A stretch of 64,000 nucleotides of DNA, from the NCBI RefSeq assembly GCF_900104345.1, contig NZ_FNJN01000002.1:558001-622000 (forward strand), written 5' to 3'. Source of the stretch: Microbacterium testaceum StLB037. GTDB lineage: Bacteria > Actinomycetota > Actinomycetes > Actinomycetales > Microbacteriaceae. The notes beneath the pieces were generated by a model. It was not told where the DNA came from and made no database searches. It saw only the letters and a list, made by a program, of their open reading frames with translations. The position numbers and the translations under genes are program-made. Below are positions 55,008 through 62,964 of the stretch, piece after piece (the first letter of the stretch is position 1; each line of letters starts with the position of its first letter).

Positions 55008-55933
55008 GCGGTGGCAACGGGGCGCTGGAGCTCGACGGGGAGGGCCGGGAAGCGCTCGCCTACGCTCTGCAGGTCGCCGACGGCCTCGGCGAAGCCCGCG
55101 GCGAGGGCTTCGGCGGTCCAGCCGCCGTCGCGATAGACGGTGGCGACGGGCTCGGGGTGCGACCACAGCTGCAGGCGGTCACCGCCGATGCCGATCGCCT
55201 GGCCGCTCACCCCGGCTGCCGCGTCGGAGGCGAGGAAGGCGATGAGCCCCGCGACATCGTCCGAGGTGCCGAAACCCAGGTCGCGTCGGAAGAAGGCGGG
55301 CATGGGCTCTCCCGCTGCCTCCGCCTCGACGGCCGCGGCGAAGTAGGGCACCGTCGCGGTCATGGCGGTGGCGGCGACGGGGATGACCGCGTTGACGGCG
55401 ATCCCGGCCTTCTTGAGTTCGAGGGCCCAGGTGCGCACCATGCCGACGATTCCGGCCTTGGCCGCCGCGTAGTTCGTCTGGCCGAAGTTGCCGCGCTGAC
55501 CGGTGGGCGAGCCGATGCAGATGATCCGCCCGGCGATCTCGTTCTGCCGCATGTAGGTCGCCGCGGCGCGCACCGTGGTGAAGGTCCCTCGCAGGTGCAC
55601 GCCGATCACCGTGTCGAAGTCGTCGTCGCTCATCTTCCACAGCACGGTGTCGCGCAGGACGCCGGCGTTGGTGACGAGGATGTCGAGTCGGCCGTAGGCG
55701 TCGACGGCGGCGGCGACGAGGGCGTCGGCGGTCTCGGTGGGTCCGACCGGCGCGACCACTGCGACCGCCTGGCCGCCCGCATCGACGATGGTCTTCACCG
55801 CGGCGTCGGCGGTGGCGGCGTCCACGTCGTTGATGACGACGGCCGCCCCCTGGCGGGCGAGCTCCTGGGCGTAGGCGAGGCCTAGGCCGCGGCCCGAACC
55901 GGTGACGATGGCGACTTTGCCGGTGAGCGTCAT
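55004..55933 (-). CDS. Short-chain dehydrogenase/reductase (3-hydroxyacyl-CoA type)
   Basis: A 309-residue SDR. The NAD(P) motif VTGSGRGLGLAYA, the NAG motif ILVTNAGVLRD, and the catalytic Tyr/Lys in TNYAAAKAGI are intact, with Ser in CIGSPTGQ. The C-terminal extension (about residue 250 onward) resembles bacterial homologues of the peroxisomal multifunctional-enzyme dehydrogenase. It would oxidise a beta-hydroxyacyl-CoA made by the MaoC hydratase. ATG 55933 has AAGGAG upstream. First gene of its operon. Confidence 0.87.
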   Translation of the reverse strand: MTLTGKVAIVTGSGRGLGLAYAQELARQGAAVVINDVDAATADAAVKTIVDAGGQAVAVVAPVGPTETADALVAAAVDAYGRLDILVTNAGVLRDTVLWKMSDDDFDTVIGVHLRGTFTTVRAAATYMRQNEIAGRIICIGSPTGQRGNFGQTNYAAAKAGIVGMVRTWALELKKAGIAVNAVIPVAATAMTATVPYFAAAVEAEAAGEPMPAFFRRDLGFGTSDDVAGLIAFLASDAAAGVSGQAIGIGGDRLQLWSHPEPVATVYRDGGWTAEALAAGFAEAVGDLQSVGERFPALPVELQRPVATA

Positions 55934-55966
55934 GGTGACTCCTTCGATCGGTGACATCGTGGCATC

Positions 55967-55991
55967 CAATCGTTGAAAATGTCAATGATTG
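55967..55991. promoter_or_regulatory. MarR-type operator between SDR operon and marR
   Basis: CAATCGTTGA (55967-55976), 5 nt, TCAATGATTG (55982-55991) is an inverted repeat with one mismatch in ten positions. It sits in the 78-bp divergent gap, upstream of the marR -10 box TACACT (56000-56005). Confidence 0.75.
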
Positions 55992-56011
55992 TTCATCGCT
56001 ACACTTGCGGC

Positions 56012-56485
56012 ATGACCTCCGTGGCCCCCGACGATCCCTCGGGCTCGTCGCGCCTGGAGCACTCGCCCCTCGCCGACGACCTCGGCTTCCTCCTCGCGCG
56101 GGCCTCGGCCGTATCGCAGGCGGCGGCCAACGAGGCCCTCGCCGCGCACGAGCTCAAGGTGCGCTCCTACTCCGTCCTCGCGCTCGCGGTGACCGGCGGT
56201 CGGCCCTCGCAGCGTGAGCTCGCCGCCTTCCTGCGCCTGGATCCGAGTCAGGTGGTCGCCCTCATCGACGATCTCGAGCGTCGCGGTCTCGTCACGCGCG
56301 AGCCCGACCCGCGGGATCGGCGGGCCAACGTCGTGGCCGCCACGCTCGCCGGGCGTTCGCTCTACCGGCGCGCGCAGGCCGACGTCGAGGCGGGCGAACG
56401 TCGCGCTCACGCGGGGCTCTCGAGCGCCGACCGCGCCGAGTTGGCGCGCCTGCTGCGGGTGGTCGCCTTCCCCGGCGGGGAGTGA
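56012..56485 (+). CDS. MarR-family regulator of the CoA-ligase operon (probable)
   Basis: A 157-residue winged-helix MarR protein. The recognition region is QRELAAFLRLDPSQVVALIDDLERRG, with the wing TREPDPRDRRANVVAATLAG. It is divergent from the SDR operon across an inverted repeat. Coumarate-pathway repressors of this family respond to the CoA thioester, so that ligand is plausible here. ATG 56012 is 6 nt after TACACT, suggesting a leaderless mRNA. Confidence 0.87.
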   Translation: MTSVAPDDPSGSSRLEHSPLADDLGFLLARASAVSQAAANEALAAHELKVRSYSVLALAVTGGRPSQRELAAFLRLDPSQVVALIDDLERRGLVTREPDPRDRRANVVAATLAGRSLYRRAQADVEAGERRAHAGLSSADRAELARLLRVVAFPGGE

Positions 56486-56546
56486 CGACGCCACTTGCGA
56501 CGCATCCGAGCCGCCCCGCGCCCCGGGGCGACGCCATGCCCGACGC

Positions 56547-57134
56547 TCAGTCGCGCGGGTGCAGACGGTCGAGCAGGTCGAGGCCGTGGCGCGCCCAGGC
56601 GATCTCGCCCTCGGCGCGGTCGAGGAATCCCTCGTAGGTGAACACCTTGAACGCCACCACCGCGTCGGGGTCGTGGCGGGTGTCGGTTTCGAGCCGGCGC
56701 GCGAGGATCGGGTGGGAGCGCCTCCGGATGGCATCCAGCTGGGACTGCCATTGTGCGCGGCGCAGCTCGTACTGGGCGATGTGCTCGTGCAGGTGTCGGC
56801 GGGCGACGTCGGGATCGGCCCACTCGAAGTACGCGGCGCGCAGGTGCGCGGGGTCGCGTTCCCGCGCGTATTCGATGGGTTCCTCCATCCACGCCCGAAA
56901 GGCGTCGACCCCCTCGTCGGTGACGGTGTACTGCGTCTTCGTGGAGCTCGCCCCCCACGGGACCGCCTCGTCGCGCAGCAGCCCGTCGGCGACCATGCGC
57001 TTGAGCTCGGGGTAGATCTGCGAGTCGGGCGCGTGCCAGACGTGCCCGACCGACACGTGGAAGGCCTTGGCCAGGTCGTAACCGGTCATGGGGTGCGCGG
57101 TCAAGACGGCCAGCAGGGCGTACCGCAGGCTCAT
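56547..57134 (-). CDS. PadR-family regulator, divergent from vanAB
   Basis: A 195-residue PadR protein. Its winged helix is SLRYALLAVLTAHPMTGYDLAKAF, then SQIYPELKRMVADGLL and a YTVTDEGVDAFRAWM wing. The C-terminal domain is helical (HLHEHIAQYELRRAQW). PadR-type repressors (VanR of Corynebacterium) control vanillate demethylase genes, matching the divergent vanAB-like pair here. ATG 57134 has GAGGAG upstream. Confidence 0.88.
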   Translation of the reverse strand: MSLRYALLAVLTAHPMTGYDLAKAFHVSVGHVWHAPDSQIYPELKRMVADGLLRDEAVPWGASSTKTQYTVTDEGVDAFRAWMEEPIEYARERDPAHLRAAYFEWADPDVARRHLHEHIAQYELRRAQWQSQLDAIRRRSHPILARRLETDTRHDPDAVVAFKVFTYEGFLDRAEGEIAWARHGLDLLDRLHPRD

Positions 57135-57192
57135 CGGCGACTCCTCGGGGTGCTTGCGGATGCTCGGCATCCACCGTATCTTCTCGGCTATA

Positions 57193-57206
57193 ACTATCCC
57201 TATAGT
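57193..57206. promoter_or_regulatory. Candidate PadR operator upstream of vanA
   Basis: ACTATCCCTATAGT (57193-57206), with arms ACTAT/ATAGT, lies in the AT-rich middle of the 92-bp gap between padR and vanA. The surrounding TATAACTATCCCTATAGTGA may also contain promoter elements. Confidence 0.5.
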
Positions 57207-57226
57207 GAGTGGACGAGGGAGTTCCG

Positions 57227-58336
57227 ATGCAACAGACCGTGGCCGCCAAGCTGCTCGACCACCCGCGCAACGCCTGGTACGTCGCCGCGTGGGATCACGA
57301 GGTCGGACGCAAGAAGATCCTTTCGCGCACGGTCGCGGGCCGGCCCTTGGCGCTCTATCGGACCGAGGACGGTCGAGCCGTCGCCCTCGCCGACGCGTGC
57401 TGGCATCGCCTCGCACCGCTGTCGCAGGGCGCTCTGGTCGGCCCCGAAGACATCCGCTGCCCGTACCACGGCATCACCTACGACGCCCGGGGCCGCTGCA
57501 CCTCGATGCCCGCGCAGGAGACGATCAACCCGAGCGCCATCGTCCCCTCGTTCCCGGTCGTCGACCGATATCGCTACGTGTGGGTGTGGGTGGGCGACCC
57601 GGCGCTGGCCGACCCCGACCTCATCCCCGACATGCACCAGATGACGGATGCCGCCTGGACCGGCGACGGCCTGACGATCCACGCCCCGTGCAACTACCAG
57701 CTCGTCCTCGACAACCTGATGGACCTCACCCACGAGGAGTTCGTGCACTCGAGCAGCATCGGCCAGAAGGAGCTCAGCGAGAGCGAGTTCGTCACCAGCC
57801 ACACCGACACCACGGTGACGGTCGAGCGCTGGATGCACGACATCGAGGCCCCGCCTTTCTGGCTGAAGAACATGAGAGACAAGTTCCCCGGCTTCGAGGG
57901 GCGCGTCGACCGCTGGCAGATCATCCACTTCGAGGCGCCGTCCACCATCTGCATCGACGTCGGCGTCGCCAAGGCCGGCACGGGTGCGCCCGAGGGCGAC
58001 CGGTCGCAGGGGGTCAACGGCTACGTGATGAACACCATCACGCCCGAGACCGCGCGTTCGAGCCACTACTTCTGGTCGTTCCAGCGCAACTACCGCCTCG
58101 ACAGCCAGCTCATCACGACGCAACTGCGCGACGGCGTGCACGGGGTGTTCGGAGAAGACGAGGCGATGCTCGCCGCGCAGCGGGCCGCGATCGACGCCAA
58201 TCCCGATTACGAGTTCTACAGCCTGAACATCGACGCGGGCGGCATGTGGGTGCGCCGGATCCTCGAGCGGATGCTGCTCGCCGAGGGTCGCGATCACGCC
58301 CCGGCACCGCGTGCGGGCGCGCAGGTGGTGCACTGA
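57227..58336 (+). CDS. vanA: Rieske oxygenase, vanillate O-demethylase large subunit-like
   Basis: A 369-residue Rieske non-haem iron oxygenase. The [2Fe-2S] ligands are in ADACWHRLAPLS and IRCPYHGITYD (CxH...CxxH). The mononuclear-iron site is LDNLMDLTHEEFVHSS, with both His residues. PRNAWYVAAWDHEV and the overall length match VanA-type demethylases. It would convert vanillate to protocatechuate with formaldehyde release. ATG 57227 follows GAGGGAG; a GTG at 57209 is less likely. The precise methoxy-aromatic substrate is inferred. Confidence 0.88.
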   Translation: MQQTVAAKLLDHPRNAWYVAAWDHEVGRKKILSRTVAGRPLALYRTEDGRAVALADACWHRLAPLSQGALVGPEDIRCPYHGITYDARGRCTSMPAQETINPSAIVPSFPVVDRYRYVWVWVGDPALADPDLIPDMHQMTDAAWTGDGLTIHAPCNYQLVLDNLMDLTHEEFVHSSSIGQKELSESEFVTSHTDTTVTVERWMHDIEAPPFWLKNMRDKFPGFEGRVDRWQIIHFEAPSTICIDVGVAKAGTGAPEGDRSQGVNGYVMNTITPETARSSHYFWSFQRNYRLDSQLITTQLRDGVHGVFGEDEAMLAAQRAAIDANPDYEFYSLNIDAGGMWVRRILERMLLAEGRDHAPAPRAGAQVVH

Positions 58337-58337
58337 G

Positions 58338-59321
58338 GTGGCGGTCTCGCGCACCGAGGTCTGGCAGTACGGCACCGTCGCGGCATCCCGTGCCCTCACG
58401 CCCGAGATCCGCCGCATCGAGATCGACGTCGACCAGCCCGCGCCGGTGAGTCCCGGCGCACACGTCGACGTGCGTCTGACCATCGCGGGTGAGCGCGACC
58501 GCCGGTCGTACTCGATCGTGGATGCCACGGACGGCGGCCGCCGCATCGCCCTGAGCGTTTACACGTCGCCGGTGAGCCGCGGGGGCGCGGCGGTGATGAA
58601 CGCCCTCACGCCGGGGGACCGGCTGGAGCTGACCCAGCCGCTGAACGACTTCCCGCTCCGGCCCGGCGCCGACCGCTACGTGCTGATCGCCGGCGGCGTG
58701 GGCATCACCGCGATGGTGGGCATGGCCGCGCGTCTGCGCGACCGGCGGGCCGACTACCGGCTGCTCTACGCCGGTCGTAGTCGACCGCTGATGGCCTACG
58801 TCGACGACCTGCGCGAGGCGCACGGCGAGCGACTGCGGTTGCACGTGCGCGACGAGGGCACGTCGCTGTCGATCCCCGACCTCGTCGACGGCATCGCGGT
58901 GGGGACGGAGGTGTACGTCTGCGGGCCGATCCGCCTGATGGATGCCATCCGGCGGGAGTGGATGACGCAGGGGCGCCCCATCGCGGATCTTCGCATGGAG
59001 ACCTTCGGCAACAGCGGCTGGTTCGAGGCGCAGGAGTTCGTCGTCCGCGTGCCGGCGAGCGGCATCGAGGCGCGCGTCCGTCCGAATCAGTCGATGCTCG
59101 AGGCTCTCGAAGGCGCCGGCGCCGACATGATGTGGGACTGCCGCAAGGGGGAGTGCGGTCTCTGCGAGGTCCGCGTCGTCGGCCTCGCGGGCGACATCGA
59201 CCACCGGGACGTGTTCTACAGCGAGCGCCAGAAGGACGCCCGCTCGAAGATGTGCTGCTGCGTCTCGCGCGTCGTCGCACGGGACGGCGGCTCCGCCGTG
59301 GTGGAGATCGTCACGAGCTGA
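58338..59321 (+). CDS. vanB: Vanillate demethylase reductase subunit-like (FMN, [2Fe-2S])
   Basis: A 327-residue class IA oxygenase reductase. The flavin motif DRRSYSIVDA, the NAD loop LIAGGVGITAMVGMA and VYVCGPIRLMDAI come first. A C-terminal plant-type ferredoxin domain follows, with cysteines in DCRKGECGLCEV and SKMCCCVS. It passes NADH electrons to the Rieske subunit. The GTG start is 1 bp past the vanA stop, so the two subunits are translationally coupled. Confidence 0.9.
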   Translation: MAVSRTEVWQYGTVAASRALTPEIRRIEIDVDQPAPVSPGAHVDVRLTIAGERDRRSYSIVDATDGGRRIALSVYTSPVSRGGAAVMNALTPGDRLELTQPLNDFPLRPGADRYVLIAGGVGITAMVGMAARLRDRRADYRLLYAGRSRPLMAYVDDLREAHGERLRLHVRDEGTSLSIPDLVDGIAVGTEVYVCGPIRLMDAIRREWMTQGRPIADLRMETFGNSGWFEAQEFVVRVPASGIEARVRPNQSMLEALEGAGADMMWDCRKGECGLCEVRVVGLAGDIDHRDVFYSERQKDARSKMCCCVSRVVARDGGSAVVEIVTS

Positions 59322-59425
59322 GGGCCGTGTGGCGCGCCGTCGAGATGGCGGGCGCTGCGCGAGACGACGACGAATCGTGGATCGCCCCGCGCCTCGCGGG
59401 TGATCTGGGCGCGTGACCCCGTGCG

Positions 59426-59989
59426 TCAGTCGTCGAGGCGCGAGTGCTCGCCGAGGCGGTGCCAGGCGCGGTTGTGGTACACCAGCGCGGCTCCGGATTC
59501 GCCGGGCTCGAGGTCGCGTTCGACGTCGACCTGCAGGGCTTGAGCGGCGATGACCGTGGAGCCGCCGGCATCCATTCTGCTGACGACCTTGCACCGGAGC
59601 CACGCGCGCACGCCGTGGTAGACCGGCTCGCCGGTGGGCAGGCGCGACCACGTCGAGGTGTCGGCGAAGCGATCGAGGCCGCTGGTGGCCCCCGCCCGAG
59701 CGAGCGAGATGTCCTCCGCGTCGAGCAGGTGCACCACGATCGTGTCCGCCGCGATGATCGTGGGCGTCGCCGACGACAGCGCGGAGACCGAGAAGATCAG
59801 CAGCGGCGGGTCGGCGCTCACCGACGACACCGACGAGGCGGTGAGGGCGACGGGGCCGTTCTCGCCGAACGCGGTGATCACGGCGATGCCGCCGGGGTGG
59901 CCGCGGAAGGCCCTCTTGAAGTCGTCCGCCGAGACGGAGGTGCCGATGGCGGGGGTGCTCTCGGGGGCGCCGTGCGGAAGCGAAGTCAT
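59426..59989 (-). CDS. Flavin reductase-like domain protein
   Basis: A 187-residue split-barrel flavoprotein (FMN reductase/HpaC-like). DFKRAFRGHPGGIAVITAF, VALTASSVSSVSADPPLLIFSV and LVYHNRAWHRL are conserved segments. Such proteins supply reduced flavin to two-component monooxygenases or act alone. No oxygenase partner is adjacent apart from VanA, which has its own reductase. ATG 59989 is selected because the homologous region begins soon after. Confidence 0.82.
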   Translation of the reverse strand: MTSLPHGAPESTPAIGTSVSADDFKRAFRGHPGGIAVITAFGENGPVALTASSVSSVSADPPLLIFSVSALSSATPTIIAADTIVVHLLDAEDISLARAGATSGLDRFADTSTWSRLPTGEPVYHGVRAWLRCKVVSRMDAGGSTVIAAQALQVDVERDLEPGESGAALVYHNRAWHRLGEHSRLDD

Positions 59990-60133
59990 GAATACGACGG
60001 TAGGCGCTCGCGCGGTGCGAAGGCTCTGCTGGCGCAACACGGCGAAACGCTCTGAGCGATCACGTCCGTGGTGATCTCCTCCGTGTGAGGCTTCACATTT
60101 ATCAATCCGTGATCATTCGAGCGCCCGAATTAC

Positions 60134-60229
60134 TTGACACGACGCGTTCTGTGAGCGCTAACATTCACACACGGCTCACCCGAGGGGCTGCATCACATGA
60201 CCGGCATCGGAGCCGGCGAAACGAGGAGG
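60134..60229 (+). promoter_or_regulatory. ytfQRT-like operon promoter with LacI-type operator
   Basis: TTGACA (60134-60139) precedes the palindrome-like TGTGAGCGCTAACA (60150-60163), which overlaps a possible -10 TAACAT (60159-60164, 19-bp spacer). The ribosome-binding site AGGAGG is at 60224-60229. The sequence is a good LacI/GalR-family operator, but no adjacent regulator gene is in the window. Confidence 0.6.
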
Positions 60230-60236
60230 TTTCATC

Positions 60237-61220
60237 ATGAAGGCGAACAAGATCATCGCGGGCATCGCGCTCGTCGGCGCGATCGCGTTCACGGCCACCG
60301 GCTGCGCCGGAGCGGGCGGCGGCGGAAACGCCGGCGGCGGCAGCGGCGACAAGATCACGGTCGGCTTCGCCCAGACCGGTTCCGAGAGCGGATGGCGCAG
60401 CGCCAACACCGAGTCGATGAAGGAGGCGTTCAGCGAGGCCAACGGCTTCAACCTCGTCTTCAACGCGGCCGACAACAAGCCCGAGGCGCAGATCGCCGCC
60501 GTCCGCAGCTTCATCAACCAGGGCGTGGACGCGATCGTCCTCGCACCCATCGTGAGCGACGGCTGGGACGACGTCCTCAAGGAAGCCAAGGACGCCAACA
60601 TCCCCGTCATCCTCGAGGACCGCACGGTCTCTGCATCCGAGGACCTCTACGCCAGCTGGATCGGCCTCGACTTCAAGAAGGAGGGCGAGACCGCCGGCAA
60701 GTGGGTCGCCGACAACTTCGGCACGACGCCCACCAACATGGTCGTCCTCGAGGGCACCACCGGTTCGTCCGCCGCCACCGACCGCGCCACCGGCTTCAAC
60801 GACGCGATCAAGGGCACCGACATCAAGGTCCTCGACTCGCAGACCGGCAACTTCACCCGCGCCGACGGCAAGACGGTCATGGAGGGCTTCCTCCAGAAGT
60901 ACGGCTCGCAGATCAACCTGCTCTTCGCCCACAACGACGACATGGGCCTCGGCGCCCTCGAGGCGATCAAGGCCGCCGGCCTTAAGCCCGGCACCGACAT
61001 CAAGATCGTCACGATCGACGCGGTGAAGGACGGCATGACCGCCCTCTCGAACGGCGAGTTCAACTACATCGTCGAGTGCAACCCGCTCCTCGGTGAGAAG
61101 ACCGCCGAGGTCGTCAAGAAGGTCGTCGCCGGCGAGTCCGTCGACAAGAGCTACATCGTCGAGGACCAGGCGTTCGACCAGGAGCAGGCCAAGAAGGTCC
61201 TGGACAGCCGCCCCTACTGA
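60237..61220 (+). CDS. CUT2 ABC importer, YtfQ-like sugar-binding lipoprotein
   Basis: A 327-residue periplasmic-binding lipoprotein (lipobox FTATGCAGAG). The run FAQTGSESGWRSANTESM, then AAVRSFINQGVDAIVLAP, GWDDVLKEAKDANIPVILED and the hinge region FAHNDDMGLGALEAIKAAG closely follow E. coli YtfQ, which binds galactofuranose. That ligand assignment is an analogy; arabinofuranose or another furanose is possible. It heads the binding protein-ATPase-permease operon. Confidence 0.88.
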   Translation: MKANKIIAGIALVGAIAFTATGCAGAGGGGNAGGGSGDKITVGFAQTGSESGWRSANTESMKEAFSEANGFNLVFNAADNKPEAQIAAVRSFINQGVDAIVLAPIVSDGWDDVLKEAKDANIPVILEDRTVSASEDLYASWIGLDFKKEGETAGKWVADNFGTTPTNMVVLEGTTGSSAATDRATGFNDAIKGTDIKVLDSQTGNFTRADGKTVMEGFLQKYGSQINLLFAHNDDMGLGALEAIKAAGLKPGTDIKIVTIDAVKDGMTALSNGEFNYIVECNPLLGEKTAEVVKKVVAGESVDKSYIVEDQAFDQEQAKKVLDSRPY

Positions 61221-61356
61221 TCCGCAGGGATCCGTCGCCGACTCCCCTCGGCGACACCCCGTCCGATCGCCTCGGCATCGACGGAACATCCTCCCCGGCG
61301 TGCGGGGTCGGTATCCACCGGCCCCGCACGCTCCCGATCCGAGAAAGCGATCGACA

Positions 61357-62964
61357 ATGACATCCGAACGGGCCGCCGCGACGACCTCCGAACGGGCAGC
61401 CGTGGTGGAGATGCGCGGCATCAGCATCCAGTTCCCCGGCGTGAAGGCGCTCGACGGCGTCGACTTCACCCTCTACGCCGGCGAAGTCCACTCCCTCATG
61501 GGAGAGAACGGCGCCGGAAAGTCCACTCTCATCAAGGCCCTGACCGGCGTCTACGGGATCGACGACGGCGTCATCCGCGTCGAAGGGACCGAGCGACAGT
61601 TCCGGGCCACCGCCGATGCCCAGGCCGCGGGAATCGCCACCGTCTATCAAGAGGTCAACCTCTGCCAGAACCTCACCGTCGGTGAGAACGTCATGCTCGG
61701 CAACGAGATCCGACGCGCCGGCATGGTCGACTGGAAGGCCACGCACGCCGCGGCCGCCACCTACCTCGCCGAGCTGGGCGTGCACATCGACACCCGATCG
61801 ATCCTCGCCAGCCACTCGATCGCCGTGCAGCAGCTGGTCGCGATCAGCCGTGCCATGGTGGTCGACACGAAGGTGCTCGTGCTCGACGAACCCACCTCGA
61901 GCCTCGACCGCGGCGAGGTCGAGCAGCTGTTCGGCGTGGTCCGCGATCTGCGCGACCGCGGCGTGGCCATCCTCTTCGTCTCGCACTTCCTGGACCAGAT
62001 CTACGAGATCTCCGACCGCCTCACGGTGCTGCGCAACGGCACCCTGGTGGGGGAGTACCCCGTGGCGGAACTGGGTCGCGAACAGCTCGTGGCGAAGATG
62101 ATCGGCCGCGAGCTCGGAGAGCTGGATGCCATCTCGGCCAGCGCCGAACGCCCGATCGACCGCACCGGAACGCCGGTGCTGCGCACCCTCTCGCTCGGGC
62201 GGAAGAACGCCCTCGAGCCCGTGGACCTCGACGTCTACCCGGGCGAGGTCGTGGGGTTGGCCGGGCTCCTGGGTTCCGGCCGCACCGAGCTCGCCCGCCT
62301 CATCGCCGGTGCGGATCGTCCCGACGACGGCACCGTCCAGGTGTCGGGCTCCGGGGCGCGCACAGGGTCGCCGCGGCACGCTCTCGACCGCGGCATCGCG
62401 TTCTCGTCGGAGGACCGTCGCGCCGAGGGCATCGTGGGCGACCTGACCGTCGCCGAGAACATCGTGCTCGGCATCCAGGCGCGCCGCGGCGCCCTGCGCA
62501 AGATCAGCGCCGCCGAGAAGCAGGCCGTCGTCGAGGAGTACATCACGGCCCTCGGCGTGCGCCCCGCCGACCCCAACGCCCTCATCCGCAACCTCTCGGG
62601 CGGCAATCAGCAGAAGGTGCTCCTGGCGCGCTGGCTGGCGACCGCTCCCGAGCTGCTCATCCTCGACGAGCCCACGCGCGGCATCGACGTCGGCGCGAAG
62701 GCCGACATCCAGCGCAAGGTCGCCGAGCTCGCCGAGAAGGGCCTCGCGGTCATCTTCATCTCGTCCGAGCTCGAAGAAGTGCTGCGCCTCGCGCAGCGCG
62801 TGGCCGTTCTGCGCGACCGTCGTAAGATCGGCGAACTGGCCACCCGCGACGTCGACCTCGACGCGCTCGTGGCCTACATCGCCGAGGGGCAGCCCGAATC
62901 GGCCGCAGCCGCGTCACACACCGCACCCGAGACACTGTCGTCCGATCGGGAGAAGATCGCATGA
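61357..62964 (+). CDS. CUT2 ABC importer, duplicated ATPase (YtfR-like)
   Basis: A 535-residue protein with two nucleotide-binding domains. The first (about 15-250) has a good Walker A, GENGAGKST, a degenerate signature (SIAVQQLVAISRA), and Walker B VLVLDEPTSSLD. The second (about 265-515) has a degenerate Walker A (GLLGSGRTEL), with signature NLSGGNQQKVLLARWLA and LLILDEPTRGIDVG. This asymmetry is normal for RbsA/AraG/YtfR proteins. Its stop overlaps the permease ATG by 4 bp. Confidence 0.94.
   Translation: MTSERAAATTSERAAVVEMRGISIQFPGVKALDGVDFTLYAGEVHSLMGENGAGKSTLIKALTGVYGIDDGVIRVEGTERQFRATADAQAAGIATVYQEVNLCQNLTVGENVMLGNEIRRAGMVDWKATHAAAATYLAELGVHIDTRSILASHSIAVQQLVAISRAMVVDTKVLVLDEPTSSLDRGEVEQLFGVVRDLRDRGVAILFVSHFLDQIYEISDRLTVLRNGTLVGEYPVAELGREQLVAKMIGRELGELDAISASAERPIDRTGTPVLRTLSLGRKNALEPVDLDVYPGEVVGLAGLLGSGRTELARLIAGADRPDDGTVQVSGSGARTGSPRHALDRGIAFSSEDRRAEGIVGDLTVAENIVLGIQARRGALRKISAAEKQAVVEEYITALGVRPADPNALIRNLSGGNQQKVLLARWLATAPELLILDEPTRGIDVGAKADIQRKVAELAEKGLAVIFISSELEEVLRLAQRVAVLRDRRKIGELATRDVDLDALVAYIAEGQPESAAAASHTAPETLSSDREKIA

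Noticed and set aside
59322-59425. A small gene between vanB and the flavin reductase
   Set aside because: The frame continues from vanB only by read-through in other frames; no start with ribosome-binding site or recognisable product was found.
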